Shown here one piece after another: positions 7,128 to 15,255 of a stretch of DNA of 37,500 nt. This DNA is from Legionella yabuuchiae (GTDB lineage Bacteria > Pseudomonadota > Gammaproteobacteria > Legionellales > Legionellaceae): contig NZ_CAAAIW010000027.1 of the NCBI RefSeq assembly GCF_900640115.1, positions 1-37,500 on the forward strand. The letters are read 5' to 3'. The notes beneath the pieces were generated by a model, which was given only the letters and a program-made list of their open reading frames with translations, was not told the DNA's origin and made no database searches. The translations under genes and the position numbers were made by a program. Every line of letters begins with the position of its first letter. Within the stretch, counting starts at the first letter, position 1.

Positions 7128-8138
7128 ATGATTCAAGTTAAAAAAACAGCGCTGGCTATTCTAGTTCTGAGCAGCAGTACTGCATTTGCGGGAAGCATGG
7201 CCTCTGCTGACATCACTACCGCATCAACTGCCTATTGGGACATTGGCATCCAGGCGCTCTATTTAAACCCTTCTTTTAATGGTTCTTTTGGGGGGCAAAA
7301 CACAACGGATATTGAAACCCAAACTTCCCAAACGATTCAATCCACTTTACTTCCCAATAACCCATCATGGCAGTGGGGTTTTCGACTGGAAGCGTCATAC
7401 CACTTCATAAAAGACAACGATTTAAACTTGAACTGGTATCATTTAAGAAATAAAAAAACCACGGACCGTAGTTCCTTTATTAAAGGAGACGAGACGACAC
7501 TTTATACATTTTCTAATGAGCCCCGCTGGGATGCGGTTAATTTAGAATTTGGCCATCAAGTTAGCTTTACTGAACGAAATAAAATTCGTTTCCACGGCGG
7601 TGCGCAATACACTCAGATTAAAAATAGTCAAACGATCCCAGATTACACCGACGTGAGCCGCGATGATGATAATAATATAGAAATAAGAAATTCTACTATA
7701 GCACACAGTGCAACCTTCAATGGCTTTGGGCCTCGCCTAGGCGCCGATATGTCTTATCAACTCGGAAAAGGATTTACCATCTTCGCTAACGGTGCTGCCG
7801 CCCTTTTAGCAGGCACCAGCAAATCTGCATTTACCCTTACTGGGACTGTGACTGAAAATAATACAGTATCCATGAATACTGCATCAATACGATATCAGCA
7901 AACGTCCGTTATCTCTGAGTTAGAAGGAAAACTTGGCCTTGAGTACTGCTACCCTACGTCCCATGGAAATTTGATTTTGAATGCCGGCTATTTATGGATT
8001 AATTATATTAATGCCATACAGCCATTTAACTTGGCACAAGCTCTCAGGGAAAGTCTTGAATCTGAGCCAGACGCCATTAGAGAAGACTTCAGTGTACACG
8101 GGCCTTTCCTCGGCATAAAGTGGAATGGAGATCTTTAA
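7128..8138 (+). CDS. Major outer membrane protein-like porin (Legionella MOMP family)
   Basis: 336 residues with a signal peptide (MIQVKKTALAILVLSSSTAF, cleavage after AFA). The mature chain begins with a YWDIGIQALYLNPSF strand and shows many amphipathic strands: WQWGFRLEASYHFI, LNLNWYHLR, WDAVNLEFGHQVSF, IRFHGGAQYTQIKNS, FNGFGPRLGADMSYQLG, FTIFANGAAALLAG. It ends in a GPFLGIKWNGDL strand. These phrases match the Legionella_OMP family, whose members are abundant outer-membrane porins and adhesins. Length fits (family about 290-400). An extended -10 lies upstream and a strong hairpin downstream, so it is probably monocistronic. Family call is from recognised sequence style, not a search. Confidence 0.88.
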   Translation: MIQVKKTALAILVLSSSTAFAGSMASADITTASTAYWDIGIQALYLNPSFNGSFGGQNTTDIETQTSQTIQSTLLPNNPSWQWGFRLEASYHFIKDNDLNLNWYHLRNKKTTDRSSFIKGDETTLYTFSNEPRWDAVNLEFGHQVSFTERNKIRFHGGAQYTQIKNSQTIPDYTDVSRDDDNNIEIRNSTIAHSATFNGFGPRLGADMSYQLGKGFTIFANGAAALLAGTSKSAFTLTGTVTENNTVSMNTASIRYQQTSVISELEGKLGLEYCYPTSHGNLILNAGYLWINYINAIQPFNLAQALRESLESEPDAIREDFSVHGPFLGIKWNGDL

Positions 8139-8190
8139 AAAATCCAACCATTTTTCTTATAAGGCAATCCCTACGTTGTGGCAGATATTT

Positions 8191-8223
8191 GAGCAAGAGA
8201 CGAGCAAAGCTCGTCTCTTGCTC
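8191..8223. terminator. 15-bp perfect hairpin downstream of the porin gene
   Basis: GAGCAAGAGACGAGC / GCTCGTCTCTTGCTC is a perfect 15-bp inverted repeat with a 3-nt AAA loop, 52 bp past the porin stop. There is no T run, so it may be a weak or Rho-assisted terminator or an mRNA 3' stabiliser. Confidence 0.45.
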
Positions 8224-8387
8224 ACTGGCATCAATTTATATAGTGGCGCAGCTGGATTTTTGAAATCTTAGGTTGACTTATATTACTATGTCACTTTTCT
8301 TCAAATCACCTACAATACTTTTATTGCAACCGCCATTGAAGTTAGCAACCAAGAGGTTCGAGGGCAGCGCAAAAGTTTGTAATTCAG

Positions 8388-9161
8388 TTACTTTTTGCCA
8401 GTCACATAATAATTATTGAATTCAAATCTAAGCTCACCTTGATATTTTTTTTCGCTCTCTTCAGCAAAGACACGAACCATGGCCTCTTGAATATCAGGAA
8501 CTTTATCGGCTGCAATTTGGCCCTGGTAAAAGGATATCCCACGAACAAACTTTCGAAACGTATCTAAGTTTGGTAAGGTCAAGGATTGAAGGTGACGTTC
8601 AACGTTTAAGGTTTTAAATGGGATCGGTTCTAACTTTTCTTCCAAGTCATCGAGCTGTGCGTAATTGACTGGCGATACAAACGCGTCTAATTCAGGAAAT
8701 TGCCGAGATTTTTTAACTTCTAAAAACGTGGTTATAAACGCATCATCCCCCGTAGGAAAGATGGTAAGCAATTCGCCACCCGGCTTTAATGCCTTATAGA
8801 TGGTTTCGAACGCTAAAAAGATGTTATGCGTCCATTGCAAACACCAGAAAGACACAACGTAATCAAACCGATTGCTAAAGGTCATTTCGGTGATGTCACC
8901 TTTGATAAATTGCGCTTGTGGAAACTGTTTTGCATTGTTCCGTGCTAGAGAAAGCATGTTTTCGGATGCGTCCAGCCCAATAAACGAAGCCATTGGGTAT
9001 TGCTCAAGGATTTTAACGCTAAAAGAGCCATCGCCACATCCCACATCTAATACGGCATCGTGAGGCTCAATCTTTAATCGCGGCAAGTATTGTTCAGCAA
9101 CGGTTGCTTGAATGTAAGAACCAATAGCATAGTCTTCTGCAGGCCATTCCTTGCTTGACAT
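8388..9161 (-). CDS. Class I SAM-dependent methyltransferase
   Basis: 257 residues. The Rossmann-type SAM fold is clear: motif I is DAVLDVGCGDGSFSVKIL (residues about 40-55), motif II contains FIGLDASENMLSLA with the acidic ribose-binding residue, then FIKGDITEMTF, and post-motif FDYVVSFWCLQWTHN with ALKPGGELLTIFP. The overall form resembles trans-aconitate 2-methyltransferase and malonyl-CoA O-methyltransferase-like enzymes, but the C-terminal substrate region does not allow a choice. No biotin genes are nearby. The ATG is preceded by AAGGATAAACG. It stands alone, on the strand opposite to the porin gene. Substrate unknown. Confidence 0.85.
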   Translation of the reverse strand: MSSKEWPAEDYAIGSYIQATVAEQYLPRLKIEPHDAVLDVGCGDGSFSVKILEQYPMASFIGLDASENMLSLARNNAKQFPQAQFIKGDITEMTFSNRFDYVVSFWCLQWTHNIFLAFETIYKALKPGGELLTIFPTGDDAFITTFLEVKKSRQFPELDAFVSPVNYAQLDDLEEKLEPIPFKTLNVERHLQSLTLPNLDTFRKFVRGISFYQGQIAADKVPDIQEAMVRVFAEESEKKYQGELRFEFNNYYVTGKK

Positions 9162-9220
9162 CGTTTATCCTTGAAGAGTTTAAAAATGCCAAAGAAAATA
9201 AATCTTTGGCAAAAAAAATA

Positions 9221-9577
9221 TTATACGCTGTGGGTTGTTGTCGTACCATAATAATTATGGATATTATCACCCCAGGCTTTATTTGACATATCTGGCCAAT
9301 GATCTTTATCGAATCCTGGTGAGTTTTTTAGTTTTTCTTTATCCACATCGATTCTAAAGCAATCTTCGTCATCATCATAAGAAAAGATGCTCCAGGGCAT
9401 GGCAAAAAATTTATCCCCCATGCCTAAAAAGCCACCATAAGATAACACTACATATTGGACTTGACCGGTAATTTTATCCAACATCAGTGCTTCTACTTTG
9501 CCCAACTCTTCGTCTTGGTGATTACGTACATCAACCCCTACGACTTCGTTTGCTTTTACTAGTCCATTAGTTGTCAT
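9221..9577 (-). CDS. PRC-barrel domain protein
   Basis: 118 residues. Residues about 8-80 form a PRC-barrel: ANEVVGVDVRNHQDEELGKV, then LMLDKITGQVQYVVLSYGGF and KFFAMPWSIFSYD. The last 35 residues are acidic and end FDKDHWPDM, a tail often seen in PRC-barrel proteins induced under stress. AGGAGAGAAC precedes the ATG. The domain is a small beta-barrel that mediates protein or ligand contacts; there is no catalytic claim. Genes of this type (PRC-barrel, BON, DUF1328, PspC) occur several times within the next 9 kb, suggesting a shared envelope or general-stress context, which is an inference from gene content. Confidence 0.85.
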   Translation of the reverse strand: MTTNGLVKANEVVGVDVRNHQDEELGKVEALMLDKITGQVQYVVLSYGGFLGMGDKFFAMPWSIFSYDDDEDCFRIDVDKEKLKNSPGFDKDHWPDMSNKAWGDNIHNYYGTTTTHSV

Positions 9578-9765
9578 TGTTCTCTCCTATGATAAAAAGC
9601 TACGCTTGTTTTCCATTTGTCATCTATAAGATTAGGCAATGAAAATGAAGCTCACAAGATGTAAAAAATCGTTTAGCAAGCAAGCCTAATGATTTTATTG
9701 TATTATTTTAAATAAAATTTTTTTAATCAGTGCTCAACTGAAGTTGAGTTGTTAAGGCTTAGAAA

Positions 9766-9929
9766 TATACCCGTAATCTTTCAAAATGCGTGATTTATGC
9801 TTTTTCTTTTTCGCCCTGCCGCATTTTAAAAAACTCGCAAGGGAATGAGCCATTACTCGCTTTTTAAAATGCGGCAGGACAAAAAATAAAGGCGCCTAAA
9901 AACACGCATGTTGAACGATTACGGGTATA
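9766..9929. repeat. MITE-like palindromic repeat, long unit 1
   Basis: A 164-bp unit from TATACCCGTAATCTTTCAAA to the inverse end ATTACGGGTATA. Nested inside is a second inverted repeat, GCCCTGCCGCATTTTAAAAA versus TTTTTAAAATGCGGCAGG. The middle contains CTCGCAAGGGAATGAGCCATTACTCG in divided form. It is the longest version of the family. Confidence 0.92.
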
Positions 9930-10092
9930 TACCCGTGATCGTTCAACATGCGTGATTTATGCGTTTTCTATTTCGCCCTGCCGCATTTTAAAAACACTCA
10001 CAAGAGAATGAGCCATTACTCGCTTTTTAAAATGCGACAGGACTAACAATAAAGGCGCCTAAAAACTCGCATTTTGAACGATCACGGGTATA
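9928..10092. repeat. MITE-like palindromic repeat, long unit 2 (tandem)
   Basis: A 165-bp unit in direct tandem with the preceding one, about 90% identical by eye. It shares the junction GGGTATATACCC, so the two TATA ends overlap by two bases. It ends three bases before the stop codon of the minus-strand NTF2-like gene. Confidence 0.92.
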
Positions 10093-10095
10093 GGC

Positions 10096-10590
10096 CTAAT
10101 TTTCATGCACAATAAACGCTTGCCACTGCGTAATTTTACCGTGTTTTAGTTTTGCAAGTACGGTAACATCATCATAGTAACGATGATGTTTTTTGTCGGT
10201 GATAGAAACTCGATAATTAAAAGCCGCCATGTGGTCGCTGCTGACCAAATGATTCAATGGCACATCAGCTGCGATGTGATTGACTTTTTTAACTAGACTT
10301 TGAAGGCGTTTAGCGAGTTCTTTATTATTTTTAACCAATAGTTTGCCATTCACAGAGTACTGAATGGATTTACTGAAATATTGGTTTAATACTTCTGGTG
10401 AAATCATCGCGGGATGTTCAGCGGCATTATTCATCCACTTGAATAATGCTTTGATTGTGTTTTTATTTTCTTCTGCTTTTAAAGTGTTCTGATTGGGAAT
10501 GACAACTCCTACATGATTTACTGGGGGGGTTAAGGCTTGTAAATTGGCATTGCAGAGCAATAAAAAGAGAAAACTTAATATATACTTCAT
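10096..10590 (-). CDS. Secreted SnoaL/NTF2-like protein, unknown function
   Basis: 164 residues with a signal peptide (MKYILSFLFLLLCNANLQA). The mature part resembles the NTF2/SnoaL-like cone fold: an initial helix NTIKALFKWMNNAAEHPAMI, a second helix EVLNQYFSKSIQYSVNGK, and late strands HMAAFNYRVSITD, DDVTVLAKLKHGKITQWQAF that match the typical final-strand pattern of the fold. No catalytic residues can be assigned. It probably acts in the periplasm or outside the cell. The stop codon lies almost at the edge of the tandem repeat pair, so transcription may read into the repeat. Confidence in the ORF is high, moderate in the fold. Confidence 0.7.
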   Translation of the reverse strand: MKYILSFLFLLLCNANLQALTPPVNHVGVVIPNQNTLKAEENKNTIKALFKWMNNAAEHPAMISPEVLNQYFSKSIQYSVNGKLLVKNNKELAKRLQSLVKKVNHIAADVPLNHLVSSDHMAAFNYRVSITDKKHHRYYDDVTVLAKLKHGKITQWQAFIVHEN

Positions 10591-10669
10591 GTGAGTTGGA
10601 CCTTTCTTGATTAAGCGCTAGGAATACTAAAAAATTTGACTGAACAATGCAATTTCTTTTGGAGAAGCA

Positions 10670-10876
10670 ATGGTGAAAAAAGAAAAACCTTACAAACGAT
10701 TGTATCGTTCACGCGATGAACGAATGATTGCCGGGGTCTGTGGAGGACTCGCGCACTATATGAATACGGATCCCACTTGGGTCAGACTGGCATTCTTATT
10801 ATTTTTGTTATTGGGCGGTAGTGCATTATTGATTTATCTTGTAATGTGGCTGGTAGTGCCGCTGGAACCTGAGTAA
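10670..10876 (+). CDS. PspC-domain small membrane protein
   Basis: 68 residues. After a basic N-terminus (KKEKPYKRLYRSRDERMIAG) comes the PspC signature VCGGLAHYMNTDPTWVRLAF and one long transmembrane helix (LLFLLLGGSALLIYLVMWLVV), ending PLEPE. TTTGGAGAAGCA gives a good ribosome-binding site for the ATG. PspC domains sense or respond to envelope stress; there is no pspA/B/F in the window, so this is a stand-alone member rather than part of a phage-shock operon. A hairpin just downstream probably ends the transcript. Confidence 0.92.
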   Translation: MVKKEKPYKRLYRSRDERMIAGVCGGLAHYMNTDPTWVRLAFLLFLLLGGSALLIYLVMWLVVPLEPE

Positions 10877-10883
10877 ATGGATT

Positions 10884-10915
10884 TTAAGTGCTCACTAATT
10901 GAAGTGAGCACTTAA
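10884..10915. terminator. Hairpin between convergent genes
   Basis: A 13-bp perfect stem TTAAGTGCTCACT / AGTGAGCACTTAA with a 6-nt AATTGA loop lies 7 bp past the PspC stop and before the convergent reductase gene. The U tail is weak. Its sequence resembles the terminator at 716-743. Confidence 0.6.
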
Positions 10916-10966
10916 TGAAGGCTATTAAACTCATTTACTTTGAGGATTTAAAACGAGCCATTGATA

Positions 10967-11947
10967 TTACCCGAGGAGTCCACGTTTGTGAGGGCTGGTG
11001 TAGTCAATTGAGGGGCCAACAGGAACGATTTGCGTGGGGTTGATCATGTCATGGCTGAAATAGTAATGGCGTTTTATATGCTGGAAATTAACCGTCTCAG
11101 AAACCCCTGGCCATTGGTAAAGCTCTCTGACATAACCGGAGAGATTCGGGTAATTTTCTAGTCGTTGTTTATTGCATTTGAAATGACCATAATACACCGC
11201 ATCAAAACGAATTAAGGTGGTAAACAGCCGCCAATCGGCTTCCGTGATGCGGTTTCCAGTTAAATAGCGCTGTTTTGCAAGAATGGATTCAACCTGCTCC
11301 AAGGCTTCAAATAAGCGGTGATAGGCTTTTTCATACGCATTTTGCGTGGTCGCAAAGCCACAACGATAGACTCCGTTGTTAATGTTTTCATAAATCAGCG
11401 TATTTATGTTATCAATTTGATTTTGCAACGCTAATGGATAATAGTCATCCTGGTTGCCTGTAATGGCATTGAATGCCTGATTAAACATCCGAATAATCTC
11501 AGACGACTCATTATTGACAATCTGTGAGGTTTTTTTATCCCAAAGAACAGGAACGGTTACTCGACCACTGTAATTGGAATCATGAGCAGTATACACTTGA
11601 TACAGATAATCATATTGATTGATGGCATCGCCACTACTTCCTTCGTCTTCATTAAAGGTCCAACCATGCTTTAACATGTCTGGGCTAACAATGGAAAGGG
11701 AAATGTGGTCTTCTAGTTGTTTTAACTTACGGAAAATTAGGGTGCGATGCGCCCAGGGACAAGCGAGTGATACGTAAAGATGATAGCGCCCAGGTTCAGC
11801 CTGAAACCCTTGGCTGCCTGTTGGCCCTTTACTGCCATCTCGGGTTATCCAATTATGAATTTGCGTCTTTTCTCGCTTAAACTCACCCCCGCGGGACTCG
11901 GTGTCATACCATTGTTCCACCCACTCGCCTTTTTGAAGTAACCCCAT
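10967..11947 (-). CDS. yqjG: Glutathionyl-hydroquinone reductase (YqjG-type GST)
   Basis: 326 residues from the ATG at 11947, correctly spaced from AAAGGA; a start two codons earlier overlaps the site. The N-terminal thioredoxin fold contains LYVSLACPWAHRTLIFRKL, the catalytic CPWAH cysteine motif of the Xi-class glutathione S-transferases (omega-like), which reduce glutathionyl-hydroquinones. VPVLWDKKTSQIVNNESSEI is the glutathione-binding segment with cis-Pro and the ES motif. The C-terminal helical domain has LTGNRITEADWRLFTTLIRFD and ends in a KRHYYFSH segment typical of YqjG/ECM4. Length matches (about 320-330). It is followed upstream on the same strand by the Pmp3-type gene, 18 bp away, so co-transcription is plausible. 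Confidence 0.9.
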   Translation of the reverse strand: MGLLQKGEWVEQWYDTESRGGEFKREKTQIHNWITRDGSKGPTGSQGFQAEPGRYHLYVSLACPWAHRTLIFRKLKQLEDHISLSIVSPDMLKHGWTFNEDEGSSGDAINQYDYLYQVYTAHDSNYSGRVTVPVLWDKKTSQIVNNESSEIIRMFNQAFNAITGNQDDYYPLALQNQIDNINTLIYENINNGVYRCGFATTQNAYEKAYHRLFEALEQVESILAKQRYLTGNRITEADWRLFTTLIRFDAVYYGHFKCNKQRLENYPNLSGYVRELYQWPGVSETVNFQHIKRHYYFSHDMINPTQIVPVGPSIDYTSPHKRGLLG

Positions 11948-11965
11948 TATCATGTCCTTTGAATA

Positions 11966-12160
11966 TTATTCTTTAGACTTTCTAGCTTCTCTAATCTTCT
12001 TCTCGGTATTGTATTGCGACAGGCTATATACTGCCCATAACGCAGCTGGAATCCAGCCAATCAGAGTCAGCTGTAAAATCAAACAAATAATCCCAGCCAC
12101 GGGCCGACCAATGAAAAAAAAGCTTAAAAACGGTAAAAAAATGGCTAAAAATAAGCGCAT
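11966..12160 (-). CDS. Pmp3/YqaE (UPF0057) family small membrane protein
   Basis: 64 residues with two hydrophobic helices: LFLAIFLPFLSFFFIG and GIICLILQLTLIGWIPAALW, then AVYSLSQYN and a charged tail (EKKIREARKSKE). The P-hinge and the phrase IGWIPAALWAVY match the UPF0057/Pmp3 pattern (membrane potential and stress-related proteolipids). AGGGAGAAGCG precedes the ATG. It is 18 bp upstream of the glutathionyl-hydroquinone reductase on the same strand and likely shares its transcript. The antisense frame at the same place is a shadow. Function in bacteria is poorly defined; a role in membrane or salt stress is inferred from family members. Confidence 0.8.
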   Translation of the reverse strand: MRLFLAIFLPFLSFFFIGRPVAGIICLILQLTLIGWIPAALWAVYSLSQYNTEKKIREARKSKE

Positions 12161-12203
12161 CGCTTCTCCCTAAGTATAGAGCTTATGAAATGATTCGAAC
12201 TAA

Positions 12204-12284
12204 TATACCCGTGATCGTTCAAAATGCGTGATTTATACTTTTTCTTTTTCGCCCTGTCGCATTTTGAACGATCACGAGTTTATA
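12204..12284. repeat. Palindromic MITE-like repeat
   Basis: An 81-bp copy beginning TATACCCGTGATCGTTCAAA and ending TTTTGAACGATCACGAGTTT plus ATA. The inner segment CTTTTTCTTTTTCGCCCTGT is the same as in the longer copies. Confidence 0.88.
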
Positions 12285-12343
12285 CTTTCTCAAACGCTTC
12301 ACCAAATGGCAACATGAATTTTGCGCTAAGTGTCGAATTAGCG

Positions 12344-12383
12344 ATAAAAAAAGCCATTAGCCTGCAAGCAGGATAATGGCTTT
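12344..12383 (-). terminator. Intrinsic terminator of the cold-shock gene
   Basis: On the minus strand, AAAGCCATTATCCTGC pairs with GCAGGCTAATGGCTTT across a 2-nt loop and is followed by a run of T. It lies 32 bp past the cold-shock gene stop, a textbook Rho-independent terminator. Confidence 0.9.
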
Positions 12384-12414
12384 CAAATCAGTGCTTTTAG
12401 CAGAGTTAAATTAC

Positions 12415-12621
12415 TTAAACTAATTCAACTTCTTCAGCCTGTGGACCTTTTTGGCCTTGGCTAGCTTTGAATTTAACAGAGGCACCTTCAGCAAGGGTTT
12501 TAAAGCCATCAGATTGAATTGCGCTAAAGTGCACAAAATAATCTTTGCCATTGCTTTCGATAAAACCGAACCCTTTGCTTTCGTTAAACCACTTTACTGT
12601 ACCTTGAATTTTTTCTGACAT
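12415..12621 (-). CDS. Cold-shock protein (CspA family)
   Basis: 68 residues starting [20 protein letters not shown] at the ATG at 12621; a longer in-frame extension upstream is not family-like. The single OB-fold carries RNP1 (KGFGFIE) and RNP2 (YFVHFSA), the nucleic-acid-binding faces, and ends [10 protein letters not shown]. It binds single-stranded RNA and DNA as a chaperone that melts secondary structure. Which Csp paralogue (cold-inducible or constitutive) cannot be told. The 5' leader is at least 40 nt; TAGAAT about 33 bases upstream of the start could be a -10 box. A strong terminator makes it monocistronic. Confidence 0.96.
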   Translation of the reverse strand: MSEKIQGTVKWFNESKGFGFIESNGKDYFVHFSAIQSDGFKTLAEGASVKFKASQGQKGPQAEEVELV

Positions 12622-12715
12622 TGTAACGATTCCTAAAAAAATGAGCCTCCATTCTACCATGTTTAATAGACATTACTAGTATCTTGCTCCGTACGGGGCG
12701 AAAAATCACTGAACT

Positions 12716-14002
12716 TTACGTGCCCGTGCGCTCGTTTTTTGTAGATTTGATCAACACCGTGGGCAAGTCACTCCATTGTGTGGTGTAGCTAGGGGATTTC
12801 ATGGCGCGCTGCATAGACCAGGGTTTGGCATGCCCTTCGGCGGCTAATTTCAAGGTATTACGGCCAAAGCGCGCGTTAATCCACCCAATGGTGTGCATCA
12901 ACCGCTCGCAATGCTCGGCGTCTGAGTCTTCTACCGCATGAAATAAATCGGTCTGTTTGGGCGTTTTGGCGATTAAATCAGTCAGTGTGACGCCGACTTT
13001 TTTATAATGGATGTTTTCTTTAAATAACTGCTTAAGGCACACCTTGGCTGCATGGGTTAACGAACGCAGATCATCAGTTGGGTTAATCAGTTTAAACCCT
13101 AATGCATTGGAATACTGGGGCAGATCAGCACGGAATTTATTGGATAGTACAAACACAGATAAATACTGAGCAACTAATTGCTGTTGCCGCATTTTTTCCC
13201 ACGCACGCGCTACATGACTGCTTACGGCCTCAGCTAACGCTTGGTATTCAGTTTGCAAGCTTCCAAAAGACTTCGAGGAAATGATGGATTGCTTTGGCGC
13301 AATCGCTTCTAACTCAAGACAAGGCATGCCTCTTAATTCATAAGCCGTTCGTTGCAAAACCACATTAAATCGCTTGCGAATCAGTTGTAAATCTAAACGA
13401 GCGAGATCGCCTGCGGTGCGGATATTCATAGCCAATAATTTAACAGACCAGCGCCGGCCAATTCCCCAGACTTCACCAATATCGATTTTATCGAGCCACT
13501 CAGGAAATGAGGTAATATTAACAACTGGGATTTTTAATTGTTTTTTTGCGATATGATTGGCTATTTTAGCCAGGGTTTTGGTTTTACCAATTCCGATCGA
13601 TGTTGGGATGCCAGTTTCTTTTAAAATCTGTTTTTGTAACGCTTGGCAAAAACGAGTATGGTTTGATTCATGCAGGGTGGATAAATCCAGAAATGCTTCA
13701 TCAATTGAATACATTTCAACATGGCTCCATTGGTCTTCAATAATAGACATAACTCGGTGTGACATATCTCCATAAAAGGTATAGTTAGAAGAAAAAACGG
13801 CAACGCCATGGGATCGGCATAGAGGCTTAACTTTAAAATAGGGCTCACCCATACCAATTCCAAGCGCCTTGGCTTCATTGGATCGAGCAATAACACAGCC
13901 GTCGTTATTTGAGAGTACAATAATGGGCTTATGGCGTAAATCCGGCCGAAACAATCGCTCGCAAGATGCATAAAAATTATTGCAATCGATTAATGCGAAC
14001 AT
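12716..14002 (-). CDS. umuC: Y-family DNA polymerase V catalytic subunit UmuC
   Basis: 428 residues from the ATG at 14002, with CCGGAG upstream; E. coli UmuC has 422. The N-terminus MFALIDCNNFYASCERLFRP has the first catalytic Asp (D6), and EMYSIDEAFLDLS gives D101-E102, so all polymerase acidic residues are present. NDGCVIARSNEAKALGIGMG is the fingers region. VWGIGRRWSVKLLAMNIRTA is the thumb HhH. QTDLF near the C-terminus fits a beta-clamp-binding motif, followed by the UmuC-specific DUF4113-like ending GINARFGRNTLKL-type segment. It carries out error-prone translesion synthesis. No umuD is adjacent and no LexA box (CTGT-N8-ACAG) is visible upstream, so a partner, if any, is elsewhere. Confidence 0.94.
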   Translation of the reverse strand: MFALIDCNNFYASCERLFRPDLRHKPIIVLSNNDGCVIARSNEAKALGIGMGEPYFKVKPLCRSHGVAVFSSNYTFYGDMSHRVMSIIEDQWSHVEMYSIDEAFLDLSTLHESNHTRFCQALQKQILKETGIPTSIGIGKTKTLAKIANHIAKKQLKIPVVNITSFPEWLDKIDIGEVWGIGRRWSVKLLAMNIRTAGDLARLDLQLIRKRFNVVLQRTAYELRGMPCLELEAIAPKQSIISSKSFGSLQTEYQALAEAVSSHVARAWEKMRQQQLVAQYLSVFVLSNKFRADLPQYSNALGFKLINPTDDLRSLTHAAKVCLKQLFKENIHYKKVGVTLTDLIAKTPKQTDLFHAVEDSDAEHCERLMHTIGWINARFGRNTLKLAAEGHAKPWSMQRAMKSPSYTTQWSDLPTVLIKSTKNERTGT

Positions 14003-14087
14003 AAAATTCTCCGGAATGACGCGCCTTTTGATTTTTGAGCACAATTCAAGTTTAAGCCGAAGGGGAGAATTTGTAAATGGTTGTACT

Positions 14088-15095
14088 ATGAAAAAACAAA
14101 ACACATTATTATTCATACCAGGGTTTAAAGGTTCCAGCTTGGTGGATCAAGAAGGTCAATTAGTATGGCCAACGTTTATTGCGGCTCAATTGGATCATAA
14201 GACGTCGCTCAGGAATCATGTGCCAGAAATAGATAGTGTCAATTCAAGGCGGTTTAAGTCATCGGGGGTAATAGAAGATATTTCTATAATCCCAGGCCTA
14301 TACAAAATAAATATTTATGCGAAGTTTTTTCAAGCGTTTAAACGCTGCTCTCCCGAAGACACAGAGCTTATTCCTTTTCATTATGATTGGCGACAAGATT
14401 TGATGATGGTGGTGCCTCGTCTTAAAAGCCTAATTGAGCGCTTAAAAAAAGAAAAACGTGGAACCATCGATATCGTGTGCCACAGTATGGGAGGCTTAAT
14501 TACGAGCTATGTGTTGCAGATGTTTGATGAGCCTGTCTTGCGTCATGTTTATTTTGTAGCGGTGCCGTTTCAAGGAACACTAAAGGCGTTGCTTGATTTA
14601 ATCCAGGGTTCGTCGTTTGGTTTGAATAAAACGTTGTTGTCCAGCAAAGCTATGGCTTCCTTTGCCAGTATTTATTATTTGCTTCCCCGTTATCCTGCAG
14701 CGACACCAAATTATTCTTTATTGGATATCGAGACCTGGAAACAATTTAACTTAGGTTATTTAATGGCGGAACAAAGCCCAGAAAAAGCGGCCTTTTTGCA
14801 GCGACAGTTAATGCGAGTAGCACGCTTTTATCAACGATTAGAAGAGTCCGGCCCTACCGCCGGCGCCTTGAAAATCATCAATTTGAGTAACCGCACACAC
14901 AACACGCCTTATCAAATTCTGTTAGAGCAAAATCAGCAAGTAATTCAAGGCCAAGGCGATGGCAGTGTGCCTGATGTTTCGCTTGAGCTGCCGTCATATT
15001 TTAGCCATCTTCCACAAGATCGTCATCATATCGATGAAGCCCATGCTCTAAGTTTTAATGATGAAAAGCTGCTTAAACGCATTTTACTCCAATAA
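14088..15095 (+). CDS. LCAT-like alpha/beta hydrolase (lipase/acyltransferase)
   Basis: About 335 residues from the ATG at 14088; upstream in-frame codons overlap the divergent umuC start region and look non-coding. The opening LLFIPGFKGSSLVDQEGQLV contains the first-strand and oxyanion PGF/G-S-L motif of lecithin:cholesterol acyltransferase-like proteins. IDIVCHSMGGLITSYVL is the nucleophile elbow (C/G-H-S-M-G-G) with catalytic Ser. GQGDGSVPDVSLEL gives the acid (Asp) region and DRHHIDEAHALSF the catalytic His. No signal peptide is seen, so it is probably cytosolic or unconventionally exported. Activity on phospholipids or lipid esters is an inference from the family. A hairpin terminator follows. 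Confidence 0.8.
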   Translation: MKKQNTLLFIPGFKGSSLVDQEGQLVWPTFIAAQLDHKTSLRNHVPEIDSVNSRRFKSSGVIEDISIIPGLYKINIYAKFFQAFKRCSPEDTELIPFHYDWRQDLMMVVPRLKSLIERLKKEKRGTIDIVCHSMGGLITSYVLQMFDEPVLRHVYFVAVPFQGTLKALLDLIQGSSFGLNKTLLSSKAMASFASIYYLLPRYPAATPNYSLLDIETWKQFNLGYLMAEQSPEKAAFLQRQLMRVARFYQRLEESGPTAGALKIINLSNRTHNTPYQILLEQNQQVIQGQGDGSVPDVSLELPSYFSHLPQDRHHIDEAHALSFNDEKLLKRILLQ

Positions 15096-15136
15096 GAAGA
15101 CGCAAAATGCTTGGTATAGAACAAAAAACCAGCCAT

Positions 15137-15162
15137 GCCTGCCCAGGCAGGCAACCATTTTT
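15137..15162 (+). terminator. Terminator after the hydrolase gene
   Basis: GCCTGCC / GGCAGGC, a 7-bp G+C-rich stem with a 2-nt loop, is flanked by A-rich sequence on the left and a TTTTTT run on the right, 42 bp past the stop. The tight loop may open in practice. Confidence 0.6.
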
Positions 15163-15255
15163 TGTCATGTACAGCGCTCAAAATGTTCAGAAAGCGGAAA
15201 TTTTCGTAATTTGCTTCTAAAATATAGAATATGATTTATAACAAGGATGTAGATT

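Noticed and set aside
9766-10092. Possible CRISPR array
   Set aside because: There are only two units, each a long palindrome with no unique spacers and no cas genes nearby.
13621-13971. 116-residue minus-strand ORF inside umuC
   Set aside because: It is an alternative frame of umuC, which has intact catalytic motifs in its own frame.
14003-14087. LexA/SOS box upstream of umuC
   Set aside because: No CTGT-N8-ACAG or close variant is present in the 85-bp divergent region.
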